Shown one piece after another: positions 16,363 through 24,895 of a stretch of 64,000 bases of DNA. The notes under the pieces are model-generated. The model did not search any database. It worked only from the letters and a program-made list of their open reading frames with translations, and had not been told where the DNA came from. Numbering within the stretch: position 1 is the stretch's first letter; each line of letters begins with the position of its first letter. The stretch covers positions 2,430,001 through 2,494,000 of the forward strand of contig NZ_CP111085.1 of assembly GCF_026278345.1 (NCBI RefSeq), in the 5' to 3' direction. Origin of the DNA: Tellurirhabdus rosea (GTDB lineage Bacteria; Bacteroidota; Bacteroidia; Cytophagales; Spirosomataceae). The position numbers and the translations under genes were made by a program.

Positions 16363-18402
16363 TTACCAAACTCTGATCCGTTCTTCCTTCGACTTGTACA
16401 TCTTGTCGCCGGGCTTCACGTCGAACGCTTTGTAAAAGGCGTCGATATTGGCCACGGGACCGTTGCAGCGGTAACGACCGGGCGAGTGCGGGTCCGTCAG
16501 AATCAACTGAGCGGCCGTCTCGGGCGTTACGTTTTCGCGCCAGATCTGCGCCCACGACAGGAAGAAACGCTGGTCCGGCGTGAAGCCGTCAATTTTCTCG
16601 CCCGACTGGCCCTGCTTGGTTTTCTTGAACGCATCGTAGGCAATGGCCAGCCCGCCGAGGTCGGCCAGGTTTTCGCCCAGCGTCAGCTTGCCGTTTACGG
16701 CCAGTGAATCCAGCACCTTGAAGCCGAAGAACTGCGCCACGACCTTGTCCGAACGCTGGCTGAACTGCGCGGCATCTTCGCGCGTCCACCAGTCGCGGAG
16801 GGTGCCGTCGGCGTCGTACTGGCGGCCCGAATCGTCAAATCCGTGGGTCATTTCGTGCCCGATTACCGCTCCGATACCGCCGTAGTTGATGGCATCGTCG
16901 GCGTCGGCGTCAAAGAACGGGAATTGCAGAATGCCCGCCGGGAAAGCGATTTCGTTGTTTACCGGGCTGTAGTAGGCGTTGATGGTCGGCGGCGTCATGC
17001 CCCAGCGGGTGCGGTCCACAGGTTTTCCGAGGCGCGTCACGTTGTAGTTGTAGGCCCACTGGCGGTTACGCTGAACGTTGCCGTAGAAATCGTCGCGGCG
17101 GATGACCACGCCGTCGTACGTTTCCCACTTGTCGGGGTAGCCGATTTTTCGTTTGAACGACACCAGTTTGTTGAGCGCGCGCTTTTTGGTTTCGGCGCTC
17201 ATCCATTCCAGGCCGTTGATGTGTTCCTTGAAAGACGCTTCCAAGTTGTCTACCAGCGTCAGCATCCGCTGCTTGGCTTCGGGCTTGAAGTATTTTTCGA
17301 CGTAAAGCTGCCCGAGCAGTTCACCCAGCTGGGCATCCACCAGCGAACTGATGCGCTGCCAGCGCGGAGTCTGCACTTTCTGGCCCGTCAGGACCTGATT
17401 GAAGGCGAAGCTCTGGGCCACGAACGGGCTGCTCAGGTAGGGAGCCGCATCGCTCAGGACGTTCCAGCGCATGTAGGTCTTCAGGTCTTCGGTCGGGGTG
17501 GCCGTCAGCAGGCTGTCCACCGAGCGCATGAAGCGCGGGTTTGCCACCAGCAAGGTGTCCTGTCCTTTGGCACCGAACTGGTCGAGCAGGCCGCTCCAGT
17601 TCAGGGTGGGGGTTGTTTTCGAGAAATCGGCAACCGTAAACTTGTTGTAGGTCCGCTGGGGGTCGCGCATTTCGACGCGGCTCAGTTGCGCCTGGGCGAG
17701 GGCCGTTTCCAGCCGGATTACCGTTTCGGCGCTCCGGGCGGCCTGTTCGGATGTTTCGCCGATGAGGCCAAACATCTTGGTCAGATGGTCGCGGTACGAC
17801 TGCCGGATCTTCTGACTCCGGGCATCATTTTTCAGGTAATAATCGCGGTCGGGAAGCGAAGTGCCGCCCTGGCCGAGCTGCGGAACGTATTTGTTCGGGT
17901 TGCGGCGGTCCTGCGAGACGCCGAAGCCAAACAGCATGCCCTGGCCCAAAGTCCGCAGGCGAACCATTTCGTTGAGCGCTTCGGCATTGTTCTTCAGCGC
18001 GGCGATGCGGGTCAGTTCGTCTTTGATGGGGGTGTAGCCCAGTTTCTCCACCGCCAGGCTGTCCATGCCCGAGGCGTAGAAATCGCCGACCATCTGGCGA
18101 ACGCGGCCTTTGTTGGCCTCCGACGGCTTGCCGGCTTCTTCCAGCAGCAGCCGGATGCGCCGCGAGCTTTCCTCGCGAAGTTCGTTGAAGCTGCCCCAGC
18201 GGGTTTTCGAGGCCGGAACCGGGTTGTTTCTGATCCAGTTTCCGTTGGCATACTGGTAGAAGTCATCGCCCGGCTTCACCTTGTTGTCCATGTTCTGGGC
18301 GTCGATGAACTTCTTTTTGGGCGCTTTGGTCTTGGGCGGCGTACCGGCCAGCAAACCGAGCGACAGGGCCGCCAGCGGCAGCACCAATCCGAATCGTCTC
18401 AT
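16363..18402 (-). CDS. M13 family metallopeptidase (neprilysin/PepO type)
   Basis: This 679-residue endopeptidase has the zinc motif H-E-M-T-H at 516-520, the third ligand in E-N-L-A-D-L-G-G (Glu577) and the substrate-binding N-A-Y-Y-S-P at about 470. It begins with a signal sequence (R-R-F-G-L-V-L-P-L-A-A-L...). The mature N-terminus has the family D-D-F-Y-Q-Y-A-N-G-N-W signature. The C-terminus ends R-V-W. It should cleave oligopeptides outside the inner membrane. Single gene, upstream of a cluster of hairpins. Confidence 0.95.
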   Translation of the reverse strand: MRRFGLVLPLAALSLGLLAGTPPKTKAPKKKFIDAQNMDNKVKPGDDFYQYANGNWIRNNPVPASKTRWGSFNELREESSRRIRLLLEEAGKPSEANKGRVRQMVGDFYASGMDSLAVEKLGYTPIKDELTRIAALKNNAEALNEMVRLRTLGQGMLFGFGVSQDRRNPNKYVPQLGQGGTSLPDRDYYLKNDARSQKIRQSYRDHLTKMFGLIGETSEQAARSAETVIRLETALAQAQLSRVEMRDPQRTYNKFTVADFSKTTPTLNWSGLLDQFGAKGQDTLLVANPRFMRSVDSLLTATPTEDLKTYMRWNVLSDAAPYLSSPFVAQSFAFNQVLTGQKVQTPRWQRISSLVDAQLGELLGQLYVEKYFKPEAKQRMLTLVDNLEASFKEHINGLEWMSAETKKRALNKLVSFKRKIGYPDKWETYDGVVIRRDDFYGNVQRNRQWAYNYNVTRLGKPVDRTRWGMTPPTINAYYSPVNNEIAFPAGILQFPFFDADADDAINYGGIGAVIGHEMTHGFDDSGRQYDADGTLRDWWTREDAAQFSQRSDKVVAQFFGFKVLDSLAVNGKLTLGENLADLGGLAIAYDAFKKTKQGQSGEKIDGFTPDQRFFLSWAQIWRENVTPETAAQLILTDPHSPGRYRCNGPVANIDAFYKAFDVKPGDKMYKSKEERIRVW

Positions 18403-18480
18403 ACGGATGTTGATGAGGTTAGGTTAATCGTCAAACAAAAAGGGTTACAAATTTAACCTTTTTCGGAATAATCATTGGCC

Positions 18481-18612
18481 TTTCTGCCAAAAAGCAGAAA
18501 CAGCGCACCTGAAAAGGTGCGCTGCCCTGGCCCTGTCGGTGGTCTCGGACTCCGACAGCGGCTGTAAAAACCTTTTGTGAGCCGCTGTTGGGGTCCGAGA
18601 CCACCGACAGGG
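18481..18612. repeat. Three consecutive hairpins, the last with a 33-bp stem
   Basis: TTTCTGC/GCAGAAA at 18481-18500, CAGCGCACC/GGTGCGCTG at 18501-18524, and a long stem pairing 18531-18563 with 18580-18612 (31 of 33 positions) around a 16-nt loop. It begins 9 bp beyond the stop of the coiled-coil gene on the minus strand and probably ends that transcript. Confidence 0.9.
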
Positions 18613-18620
18613 CAGGTATT

Positions 18621-19556
18621 TTAGCGGATGGCAAAAGAGCCTTCGCCGATCCGGAAACCTTCTGCGTACAGTTCTACCGTGTATTTGCCGGGCTTGTAAG
18701 CCTGACCGCGGGTGTACGTGAAGTCTACGTTCTGGTTGTTGTTCGTATAAGGCACGGTCTGCTTGGCCGTGTACATCATTTCCTGACCGTTGAAGTCAAA
18801 GCGGCCGGAGCCGGTCCCTTCGTCCGAGATGACGGCACCACTGGGGTCGAGCACGCGGATGTACACTTCTTTCTCTTCCTGACGGGTCAGGGGATTGTCG
18901 AGCAGGGTGTATTGCAGGCGGATTTTGTCTACCCGGCGGGCTTTTACTTCGTCAGAAGAAGCGTCGCGGGCTTTGCCTTTCGAGTTCAGGGCGAACACCC
19001 GGACGTTCTGGGCACGCAGCGCCGAGGCACGCGTCACCTTCTCGCTCAGGTCGGTGTTCACCGCCGAAATCCGCTGCACCGAATCGGTCAGCGTCTGGCG
19101 CTCCGTCTTCAAACCGCTGTTTTCGTCGTTGAGCGTCTGGTTGGTTGTCACCAGCACCTGGTTTTCATCGCGAAGCTGGGCGATCAGGGTGTCTTTTTCG
19201 GCCAGGAAGGCTTCATACTGGCGGATTTTTGCTTCGTATTTGGAAATCGAAATCCGCTGTCCGCGCCGCAGGGCCGCCCGATCCTGCTCCAGTTGGCCGC
19301 GTACCCGTTCCAGTTCTGTTACATCCCCACCGAGCTTCTTTACCTCTGCAATTTTCGCATCGAGGGCCGTTGAAATGGAATCCAGCTTGATGCGGGTAGT
19401 CGACAGTTCTTCAGCGCGGGCCGCAATCGTTGATTCCTGATTCTTATTGACGTCTTTCTGCTCGAATAAAAGGTAGCTGGATACCCCGGCCAGAATAGTC
19501 ATGATCACCAGGGCAGCAATAAGAGCCCCATTCGCTTTCGGCTGTTTGTTCTCCAT
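18621..19556 (-). CDS. Membrane-anchored coiled-coil protein, unknown function
   Basis: This 311-residue protein has one N-terminal transmembrane helix (about 11-29), a long coiled coil (about 35-180, heptad-rich with L-x-x-x-N/E patterns) and a C-terminal beta-rich domain (about 195-311) containing V-Y-I-R-V-L-D-P-S-G and G-K-Y-T-V-E-L-Y-A-E-G. Similar Bacteroidota proteins are sometimes mislabelled as chromosome-partitioning proteins; no ParA ATPase motif is present. I infer a periplasmic spacer or scaffold. The function is not recognised. Confidence 0.8.
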   Translation of the reverse strand: MENKQPKANGALIAALVIMTILAGVSSYLLFEQKDVNKNQESTIAARAEELSTTRIKLDSISTALDAKIAEVKKLGGDVTELERVRGQLEQDRAALRRGQRISISKYEAKIRQYEAFLAEKDTLIAQLRDENQVLVTTNQTLNDENSGLKTERQTLTDSVQRISAVNTDLSEKVTRASALRAQNVRVFALNSKGKARDASSDEVKARRVDKIRLQYTLLDNPLTRQEEKEVYIRVLDPSGAVISDEGTGSGRFDFNGQEMMYTAKQTVPYTNNNQNVDFTYTRGQAYKPGKYTVELYAEGFRIGEGSFAIR

Positions 19557-19837
19557 AGTTGACAGATAACTAGTTAAATGAAATAGATTGGTTGGTTAGG
19601 TAAAGTAGAAGGTCATCGGCAGCTTCAACGGTTAAATGGTGTTTTCCGGCGAGTGAACAAAAGCATTCCCCGCTTTTTGCAACACATATCACCAAAACGG
19701 GATTATTTTCTATTTAGTATATATGACAAGAAAATTTTATTCACCCCGCCCGGTGGTTTCTGCTGATACTCAGGCCTCCTTCTGCATGAACTGCAGGCCG
19801 CTACCGAATGTTACCATTCTGTACCGTTATCCGATGT

Positions 19838-20653
19838 ATGCCTGAACTACCCGAAGTAGAAACCTACCGCCGCTACCTCGAAGCCTCCTCGCTCCACCAG
19901 CCGATCGAGGACCTCAGCGTGGAAGACTACAAACTGCTGACCACCGATTTCAACACGCTTTACGAAACCCTGATGGGGCGGTCGCTGACCGGCACCCGCC
20001 GGGTGGGCAAGAATTTGTTCGTCTTTACCGACGATCCCGCCGTGACCCTGCGCCTGCATTTCGGCATGACCGGCGACCTGGCGTATTACCACGCCAGCCT
20101 CGACCGTCCGCGGCATGCCCGCATCGTGTTTCACTTCGCCAGCGGCTTCAATCTGGGATTTATCTGTCCCCGAAAGTTCGAGCGCGTTGGGCTGGTAGAC
20201 GACGTAGATACGTATTTGTTGCGAAAAAAGATTGGTCCCGACGCCCTTAGCATCCCGCTTTCCGAGCTAACGGCCCGGATTCTGTCCCGCCGCACCGCCA
20301 TCAAGCCCGTGCTGATGGACCAGCGCACGGTGGCCGGTCTGGGCAACTGGATTGTCGATGAAGTGCTTTTTCAGGCCCGCATCCACCCCGAGCAGCGGGC
20401 CGATACCCTGAGCGGCGACCAGCTGGCCGCCCTGCACGACGCCATCCGGCTGGTTCTCGAAACGGCCATCCGGCACGAAGCCCAGTACCGCGACTTTCCG
20501 CCCGATTTTCTGATTCATGTCCGGCAGTGGGACGACTACCCCTACGATGACGTGGAAGCTTACCAGTTCTGCCCGCGCTGCCGGACCCGGATCGAAAAAA
20601 CAGAGGTCGGCGGCCGGACGACGTATTTCTGCCCGGCGGAGCAAAGGAAATGA
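19838..20653 (+). CDS. Fpg/Nei family DNA glycosylase
   Basis: The ATG at 19838 gives M-P-E-L-P-E-V-E-T, where the exposed Pro2 and Glu3 are the catalytic residues of the family, so this start is firm (271 residues). It would remove oxidised bases and nick the abasic site. The H2TH region lies near 140-180 (L-x-D-Q-R-T-V-A-G-L-G-N-W). The C-terminal zinc finger begins C-P-R-C, but the second half reads F-C-P-A-E-Q, so the fourth Cys is absent. The stop codon TGA is the first triplet of a palindrome arm. Confidence 0.92.
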   Translation: MPELPEVETYRRYLEASSLHQPIEDLSVEDYKLLTTDFNTLYETLMGRSLTGTRRVGKNLFVFTDDPAVTLRLHFGMTGDLAYYHASLDRPRHARIVFHFASGFNLGFICPRKFERVGLVDDVDTYLLRKKIGPDALSIPLSELTARILSRRTAIKPVLMDQRTVAGLGNWIVDEVLFQARIHPEQRADTLSGDQLAALHDAIRLVLETAIRHEAQYRDFPPDFLIHVRQWDDYPYDDVEAYQFCPRCRTRIEKTEVGGRTTYFCPAEQRK

Positions 20654-20754
20654 TTGAAGGTTGAATGATTGAAGGTTGAATGACTGAATAGCTCCGCAGA
20701 TTGGAACCCAGCTAAGCTATTCAGTCATTCAAAATTCAATCATTCAGTCATTTC
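20650..20754. repeat. Long palindrome between convergent genes, TTGAATGA-type arms
   Basis: Arms 20650-20697 and 20710-20754 are built of TGATTGAAGGTTGAA / TGACTGAAT words and are inverse complements with some mismatches. The left apex carries GCTCCGC, the right AGCT. Both flanking genes (Fpg-like on +, Nramp-like on -) take their TGA stop from the arm ends. Confidence 0.9.
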
Positions 20755-22121
20755 ACAATTTGCCACACGCCATACACACTCACGCCCAGGATGGAGGCGA
20801 CGCTGGCCCAGAACCAGAGGTCATAGCCGCGGGCAGGGATCAGCGTTTGTGGTAACTGCCGGTACCGGAAATCAATGGCTACGCCCGCCACCAGCAGCAG
20901 CAGGACCGACGTGGCCGCTCCGCCGAGCAGAATCATCAGCACGGGCAGTTGAATAAACAGGTACAGCAGGCACCAAACCGCCGGAAAAGCCCACGCCAGC
21001 ACGGCCAGCACGCGGCTTCGGTCGGGTCCGGTTTCGTAGCGCACCCAGCCCAGTTGGCCGAAGGCATCGCCAAAAATACGCGCCCAGCTCGCCGTAGCGG
21101 TAAACAGGGTGGAGTAAAGCACAAAAAAGGCTCCGATCAGGAAAATGACCTTCGCGCCCGGTCCCAGCGTCACGGTAAACAGCCGCGACAGCGTTTCGAC
21201 CATCGCGAAGCCTTCCGGAATTTCGCCCTGCTGGCGCAGCAGCGACGCGCCCAGCAGATAAAAGGCCGCCGTGACAATCGTATAAATCGCCATGCTGACC
21301 AGGGCGTCCAGCGTCATGACCCGAATCCAGCCGCGGGCGCGTTCGGCCCAGGCGGGCGTTCCGTCGTTGGGGCCGGTATAGGCCGCGTAGCCTTTTTCGA
21401 CGCACCAGTAATTGTAGTACATGATTTCGTCGCCGCCGACGCCGGTAATGCCAAAGGCTCCCAGCGCCACGCCTACCGTTTCCGGCGGCAGCGAAAAAGT
21501 GAGCCCTTCGGCCAGTTGACTTCCGGTGATGGCGTAGGGAGTGGTTTGCAGGAGGAAAAGCGAGACCAGAATAAGGCCGGTAAAGGCAATGATCATCACC
21601 AGTGAGCCTTTTTCGACCCAGCCGTAATGGCCCCGGTAGATCAGCAGGGAGGTAACGAGCGCCGAGGCAACCGCCCAGAGGCCCGCACTGACGGCCGGAA
21701 AGGCAATGTGGAGTACCAGCGCCACGCCCCCGACAATGCCCCCGACCTGCAGCAGCTTGAAACCCTGCAACGACAGCCAGAGCCAGATACTCCAGTGCGC
21801 CCGCCCCAGCCGACGACCCGGCAGGCGGTTGAGGGTCTGCATGGTGGTGCGGCCGGTGTAGATGGCGTTTTTTCCGAACTCAACCTGCAGGGCCACTTTG
21901 ACAAAACAACTGACCAGAATGACCCAGAACGTCGTGAAGCCCGCTTTGGCTCCGAGCGCGGTGGTCGCGATCAGCTCACCGGAGCCGACAATGGCCGCCG
22001 ACAGGATAAAGCCCGGTCCCAGGTGGCCCAGCCGCCCGGTCAGCGTCAGGGGCGCGGCCTTCACCAGGGAGGGCTGACTAGTAAGGGTGGCGGAGGGTGA
22101 GTCGGGCGAGGGCGTTTCCAT
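20748..22121 (-). CDS. Nramp-related membrane transporter, divergent metal site
   Basis: This 457-residue protein has 11-12 predicted transmembrane helices. The N-terminal G-P-G-F-I-L-S-A-A-I-V-G-S-G-E-L follows the Nramp first-helix pattern, but the metal-binding D-P-G-N is replaced by G-S-G-E. The sixth-helix M-P-H region reads G-V-G-G-D-E. Canonical manganese/iron import is therefore doubtful; related carriers with altered sites move other substrates. The hydrophilic first 25 residues are rich in Ser/Pro. Single gene ending in the palindrome at 20650-20754. Confidence 0.85.
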   Translation of the reverse strand: METPSPDSPSATLTSQPSLVKAAPLTLTGRLGHLGPGFILSAAIVGSGELIATTALGAKAGFTTFWVILVSCFVKVALQVEFGKNAIYTGRTTMQTLNRLPGRRLGRAHWSIWLWLSLQGFKLLQVGGIVGGVALVLHIAFPAVSAGLWAVASALVTSLLIYRGHYGWVEKGSLVMIIAFTGLILVSLFLLQTTPYAITGSQLAEGLTFSLPPETVGVALGAFGITGVGGDEIMYYNYWCVEKGYAAYTGPNDGTPAWAERARGWIRVMTLDALVSMAIYTIVTAAFYLLGASLLRQQGEIPEGFAMVETLSRLFTVTLGPGAKVIFLIGAFFVLYSTLFTATASWARIFGDAFGQLGWVRYETGPDRSRVLAVLAWAFPAVWCLLYLFIQLPVLMILLGGAATSVLLLLVAGVAIDFRYRQLPQTLIPARGYDLWFWASVASILGVSVYGVWQIVK

Positions 22122-22194
22122 GCGTGCAGGGTAGGGTTCTGATTATCACCCGGAAAAGTAAACGCGCCGCCAAAACTACCGCAGGCCGGTAAAC

Positions 22195-22224
22195 GCAAAA
22201 AAGGGAGGCCGTCGGGCCTCCCTT
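22195..22224 (-). terminator. Intrinsic terminator of the TPMT-like gene
   Basis: AAGGGAGGCC (22201-22210) and GGCCTCCCTT (22215-22224) form a 10-bp stem with a GTCG loop. Read on the minus strand it is followed by a T run. It starts 19 bp past the methyltransferase stop. Confidence 0.87.
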
Positions 22225-22242
22225 GCATAACGGGTAAATCAG

Positions 22243-22941
22243 TCAGCTAAACGCGTAACGGCTCGTCAGTCCCGCCAGACTCTCCGACCTCTGGCTGATG
22301 TTGTAAAGCTTTTTCAGCCAGAAACCATGTTCAATCAGGAAATCCAGGTTGAATTTCTGCACCATCCGATGTTCGGGCAGGTTGGGCGATTCTGCATGCA
22401 TCATCGAGTAGTTCGGGAAGTACGATTGCACTTCGTCCGGACCGATGCTGAACGGCGGGGTGGCCATGATGGGCGCATATTCCAGGGTGTTCAGGAAATA
22501 CAGCGCGCCCGGCTCCGTCAGTTCTTCCATTTTGGCCAGATACCGCATCCGCATGTCCAGCGGCAGGGCTACCAGCGACGCCCGGTCGTAGACGATATCC
22601 AGCGGACCGAGGTCTTTTGTGGTCAGTTCGAATAAATCCTGGCAGAACAGAACGAGGTTGCCCGCTTCATACCGCTTGCCGTGCCGCCGGTAGGAAATTC
22701 CGTTTTCTTCAAAAAACTGCACCACCGCTTTCTCCGCCAGTTCTACCCCGACGACCCGGTCGGCGTAACGGCTGAAATACAGCATGTCGATGGTTTTTCC
22801 GCAGAGCGGCACGAAAACGGTTTTACCCGCCAGCACATCCGGCGTCAGGTGTTTGAGCACGTACGGGTGCACATCTTTCCGGTGAAAACTGGTGTAGACC
22901 CCGCCCAGGTCCCAGGATTTGATCCAAAACTGCTTTTCCAT
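22243..22941 (-). CDS. TPMT-like SAM-dependent methyltransferase
   Basis: I start at the ATG at 22941 (232 residues; M-E-K-Q-F-W-I-K-S-W) because family members start at this W-x-x-x-W segment; the frame is open further upstream but without family likeness. The SAM-binding core shows V-F-V-P-L-C-G-K-T-I-D-M (about 40-51), V-V-G-V-E-L-A-E-K-A-V and D-I-V-Y-D-R-A-S-L-V-A-L, all typical of thiopurine S-methyltransferase-like enzymes. In bacteria these methylate thiols, selenium/tellurium compounds or halides. The true substrate is unknown. Confidence 0.87.
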   Translation of the reverse strand: MEKQFWIKSWDLGGVYTSFHRKDVHPYVLKHLTPDVLAGKTVFVPLCGKTIDMLYFSRYADRVVGVELAEKAVVQFFEENGISYRRHGKRYEAGNLVLFCQDLFELTTKDLGPLDIVYDRASLVALPLDMRMRYLAKMEELTEPGALYFLNTLEYAPIMATPPFSIGPDEVQSYFPNYSMMHAESPNLPEHRMVQKFNLDFLIEHGFWLKKLYNISQRSESLAGLTSRYAFS

Positions 22942-23267
22942 TAGTCGTTGTTGTTGTAGAATGGTGTGGATTCTGTCGGATGACGGGGGCAAAGGTACGT
23001 CCGTTGTTTCCGGTCGGGGTAGCGCAGAATTCCCCGTTTGTGAAATCAGGTAGTTTCCCGCATTTTTGCGTACTGACCGGCGGCCCGGACGGCCTTTGTT
23101 CGCCATCGCTGGAACAAATCTGTCTTATTTGGAGCCGTCCTGCCAACAAAAACCAACCGGATCGACAGAAATCAGCGGGCAACCGTCACAAAAGGAAGTC
23201 GAAACGTTTCTAACCTTTCCTGCCCGGACGGGTTATTTCTGCGCATCCAATTGCTGATTGATACTGT
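22942..23267. other. 326-bp divergent non-coding region
   Basis: This interval separates the TPMT-like gene (minus) from the aldose-epimerase-like gene (plus) and must contain both promoters. Short open frames are present, but none has a convincing composition, start signal or family likeness. Confidence 0.55.
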
Positions 23268-24137
23268 ATGACCCAGCTCGAAAACGACTTTCTCCGCGTA
23301 ACCATCCGCCCGAAAGGCGCTGAACTTACCTCTCTTTTCAACAAAAAAACCGGCATTGAACACCTCTGGCAGGCCGACCCCGCCGTATGGCCCTGGCACG
23401 CGCCCAACCTGTTTCCGGTGATCGGCGGCTGTCTGGACAACGAAATCCGGGTGGCCGACGAACGGTTTCCGATGGGCCGTCACGGCTTTGCCCGGCAATC
23501 CGAGTTTACGCTCGAAGAAGCGCTGCCCGAAAAAGCCCGGTTCTCGCTTCACAGCAGCGCCCAGACGGAAGCATCCTACCCGTTCCGCTTTTGTTTTCAG
23601 ATCATTTACCGGCTTGACAACGCCACGCTAACGGTCATCTATAAAGTCACGAACGAGGACAACCAGCCCATTTACTTTTCGGTCGGGGCGCACCCGGCTT
23701 TTGCCGTGCCGTTCACGCCGGGCGAATCCTACGAAGATTACATGCTGGAATTCCAGAAGGAAGAAAATTACGATCGTCATCTGCTGTCGGACGAAGGCTT
23801 TTTTACGGGCCAGACCGAGCCGGTGCTGGCCGTCGGCAACCAGTTGCCGCTGACCCGTGACCTGTTCGACAAAGACGCGCTGGTGTTCAAAACGCTGGAC
23901 TCCCGCCGCCTCACGCTCCGCAGCCGCCACCACGACCATGCCGTGACGGTCACGTATCCGGCCTTTCCGTACGTCGGGATCTGGGCCAAGCCCGGAGCCG
24001 ATTTCGTCTGCATCGAACCGTGGCTGGGCTGCGCCGATACCGAAGGCCGCAAGGTGGACATTTCGCAGAAAGAAGGCATCCAGACCGTCGAAGCCGGCAG
24101 CGAATTCGAAGCAGGGTTTACGATCGGGGTGCAGTGA
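23268..24137 (+). CDS. Aldose 1-epimerase family protein
   Basis: This 289-residue protein matches the galactose-mutarotase fold. It begins T-Q-L-E-N-D-F-L-R-V-T-I-R-P-K-G-A-E-L and has the two catalytic-type His contexts G-R-H-G-F-A-R (about 67) and S-V-G-A-H-P-A-F-A-V-P-F (about 147), plus a late Glu in the S-E-F-E-A-G-F segment. It would interconvert alpha and beta anomers of a sugar. The LacX-like branch of the family starts in the same way. No sugar operon surrounds it. Confidence 0.88.
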   Translation: MTQLENDFLRVTIRPKGAELTSLFNKKTGIEHLWQADPAVWPWHAPNLFPVIGGCLDNEIRVADERFPMGRHGFARQSEFTLEEALPEKARFSLHSSAQTEASYPFRFCFQIIYRLDNATLTVIYKVTNEDNQPIYFSVGAHPAFAVPFTPGESYEDYMLEFQKEENYDRHLLSDEGFFTGQTEPVLAVGNQLPLTRDLFDKDALVFKTLDSRRLTLRSRHHDHAVTVTYPAFPYVGIWAKPGADFVCIEPWLGCADTEGRKVDISQKEGIQTVEAGSEFEAGFTIGVQ

Positions 24138-24140
24138 GTG

Positions 24141-24234
24141 TTTTCGGTTTTGTGTTTTCCGTTGCTCCGCGCGGAAGGGGTTATCCTAAAACGGACCTTC
24201 AGTAAACCGAAAACGCAAAACAGAAAACGGAAAA
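24141..24234. repeat. Palindrome with GTTTTC-word arms and GCTCCGCGCGGA centre
   Basis: Left arm words GTTTTCGGTTTTGTGTTTTCCG (24141-24162 region) pair with ACCGAAAACGCAAAACAGAAAACGG-type words at about 24206-24234. It separates convergent genes, and the TAG stop of the minus-strand gene touches the right end. Confidence 0.85.
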
Positions 24235-24681
24235 CTAATTTCTGCTCAGGTACGAGAACAACCGCTTGAGGCGGACGTCTTCGGTCGGAAAGTTCCATTC
24301 AATGGCCCGCATCAGGGAGCGGAGGGGGCGTAGTTCGGCGAGGTTGCCGGGTGGTTTGATGGCCGGGCTGTAGAGTCCCTGCGACAGCAGCGTCAGCAGT
24401 TTGAGTTTGTCCTGAACGACCAGCTCAGACACGGGCAGTTCCCGACCGTAGTAGGTTTTCAGCCGCCACTGGTTGGCCGCGTCCCGGCGCAGCGATTCCA
24501 TGAAGTCGCACAGCGCTTCGTCGGAGCCGTAATCGGTTAATTCGAGGAGACCATCTTCCGTAAACTGGTCGGCAAGCAGGAGGTGCGTTAGCCCCGTGGC
24601 GTTCAGAACCCGGGTTAGATTGGCTTCAATTCGGGCTTCAAGGCCGTAGAGCTGTCTCCAGTAGTTGTCCTGCATCGCCAT
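24235..24681 (-). CDS. Hypothetical protein, 148 residues
   Basis: Not recognised. The protein is mostly helical and soluble, with a Trp/Tyr/Leu-rich pattern (N-Y-W-R-Q-L-Y-G-L-E, L-L-L-A-D-Q-F-T-E-D-G-L-L-E-L) and a basic C-terminus (R-L-K-R-L-F-S-Y-L-S-R-N). No signal peptide, transmembrane segment or metal motif is seen. The codon pattern and GC-rich third positions look like those of its neighbours. Start could be the first ATG (24681) or the ATG two codons later (24675). Confidence 0.7.
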   Translation of the reverse strand: MAMQDNYWRQLYGLEARIEANLTRVLNATGLTHLLLADQFTEDGLLELTDYGSDEALCDFMESLRRDAANQWRLKTYYGRELPVSELVVQDKLKLLTLLSQGLYSPAIKPPGNLAELRPLRSLMRAIEWNFPTEDVRLKRLFSYLSRN

Positions 24682-24812
24682 AGTGCGTCACGGTCGAAGA
24701 TGTGGATAATACCGTGTAAGTTAAGGACTTGTCCCAGATAAACCACATTTCCCATAGAATTATTAGCAAGCGGACAGAAATGGCGTTTCGGACGGGCGAA
24801 GCTGTTAAAACG

Positions 24813-24874
24813 ACGAAGTTCCCGCCCGGCTGGCTTTCCGCTGAGCGGAGCCTTTTGCCGGGCGGGAACTTCGT
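24813..24874 (-). terminator. 18-bp-stem hairpin after the M43 protease gene
   Basis: Perfect arms at 24813-24830 and 24857-24874; the loop itself holds a second hairpin (GGCTTTCCGCT/AGCGGAGCC) and again carries GCGGAGCC. Read on the minus strand the stem is followed by GTCGTTTTAAC. It lies 22 bp past the M43 stop. Confidence 0.82.
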
Positions 24875-24895
24875 TGGGCAACTTCTGAATAAAAC

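Noticed and set aside
16843-18456. A 537-codon open frame opposite the M13 peptidase gene
   Set aside because: Same reason: antisense of a well-supported zinc peptidase gene.
22980-23213. A 77-codon frame in the divergent gap upstream of the aldose-epimerase-like gene
   Set aside because: Odd composition, no ribosome site and it would occupy the promoter region of two genes.
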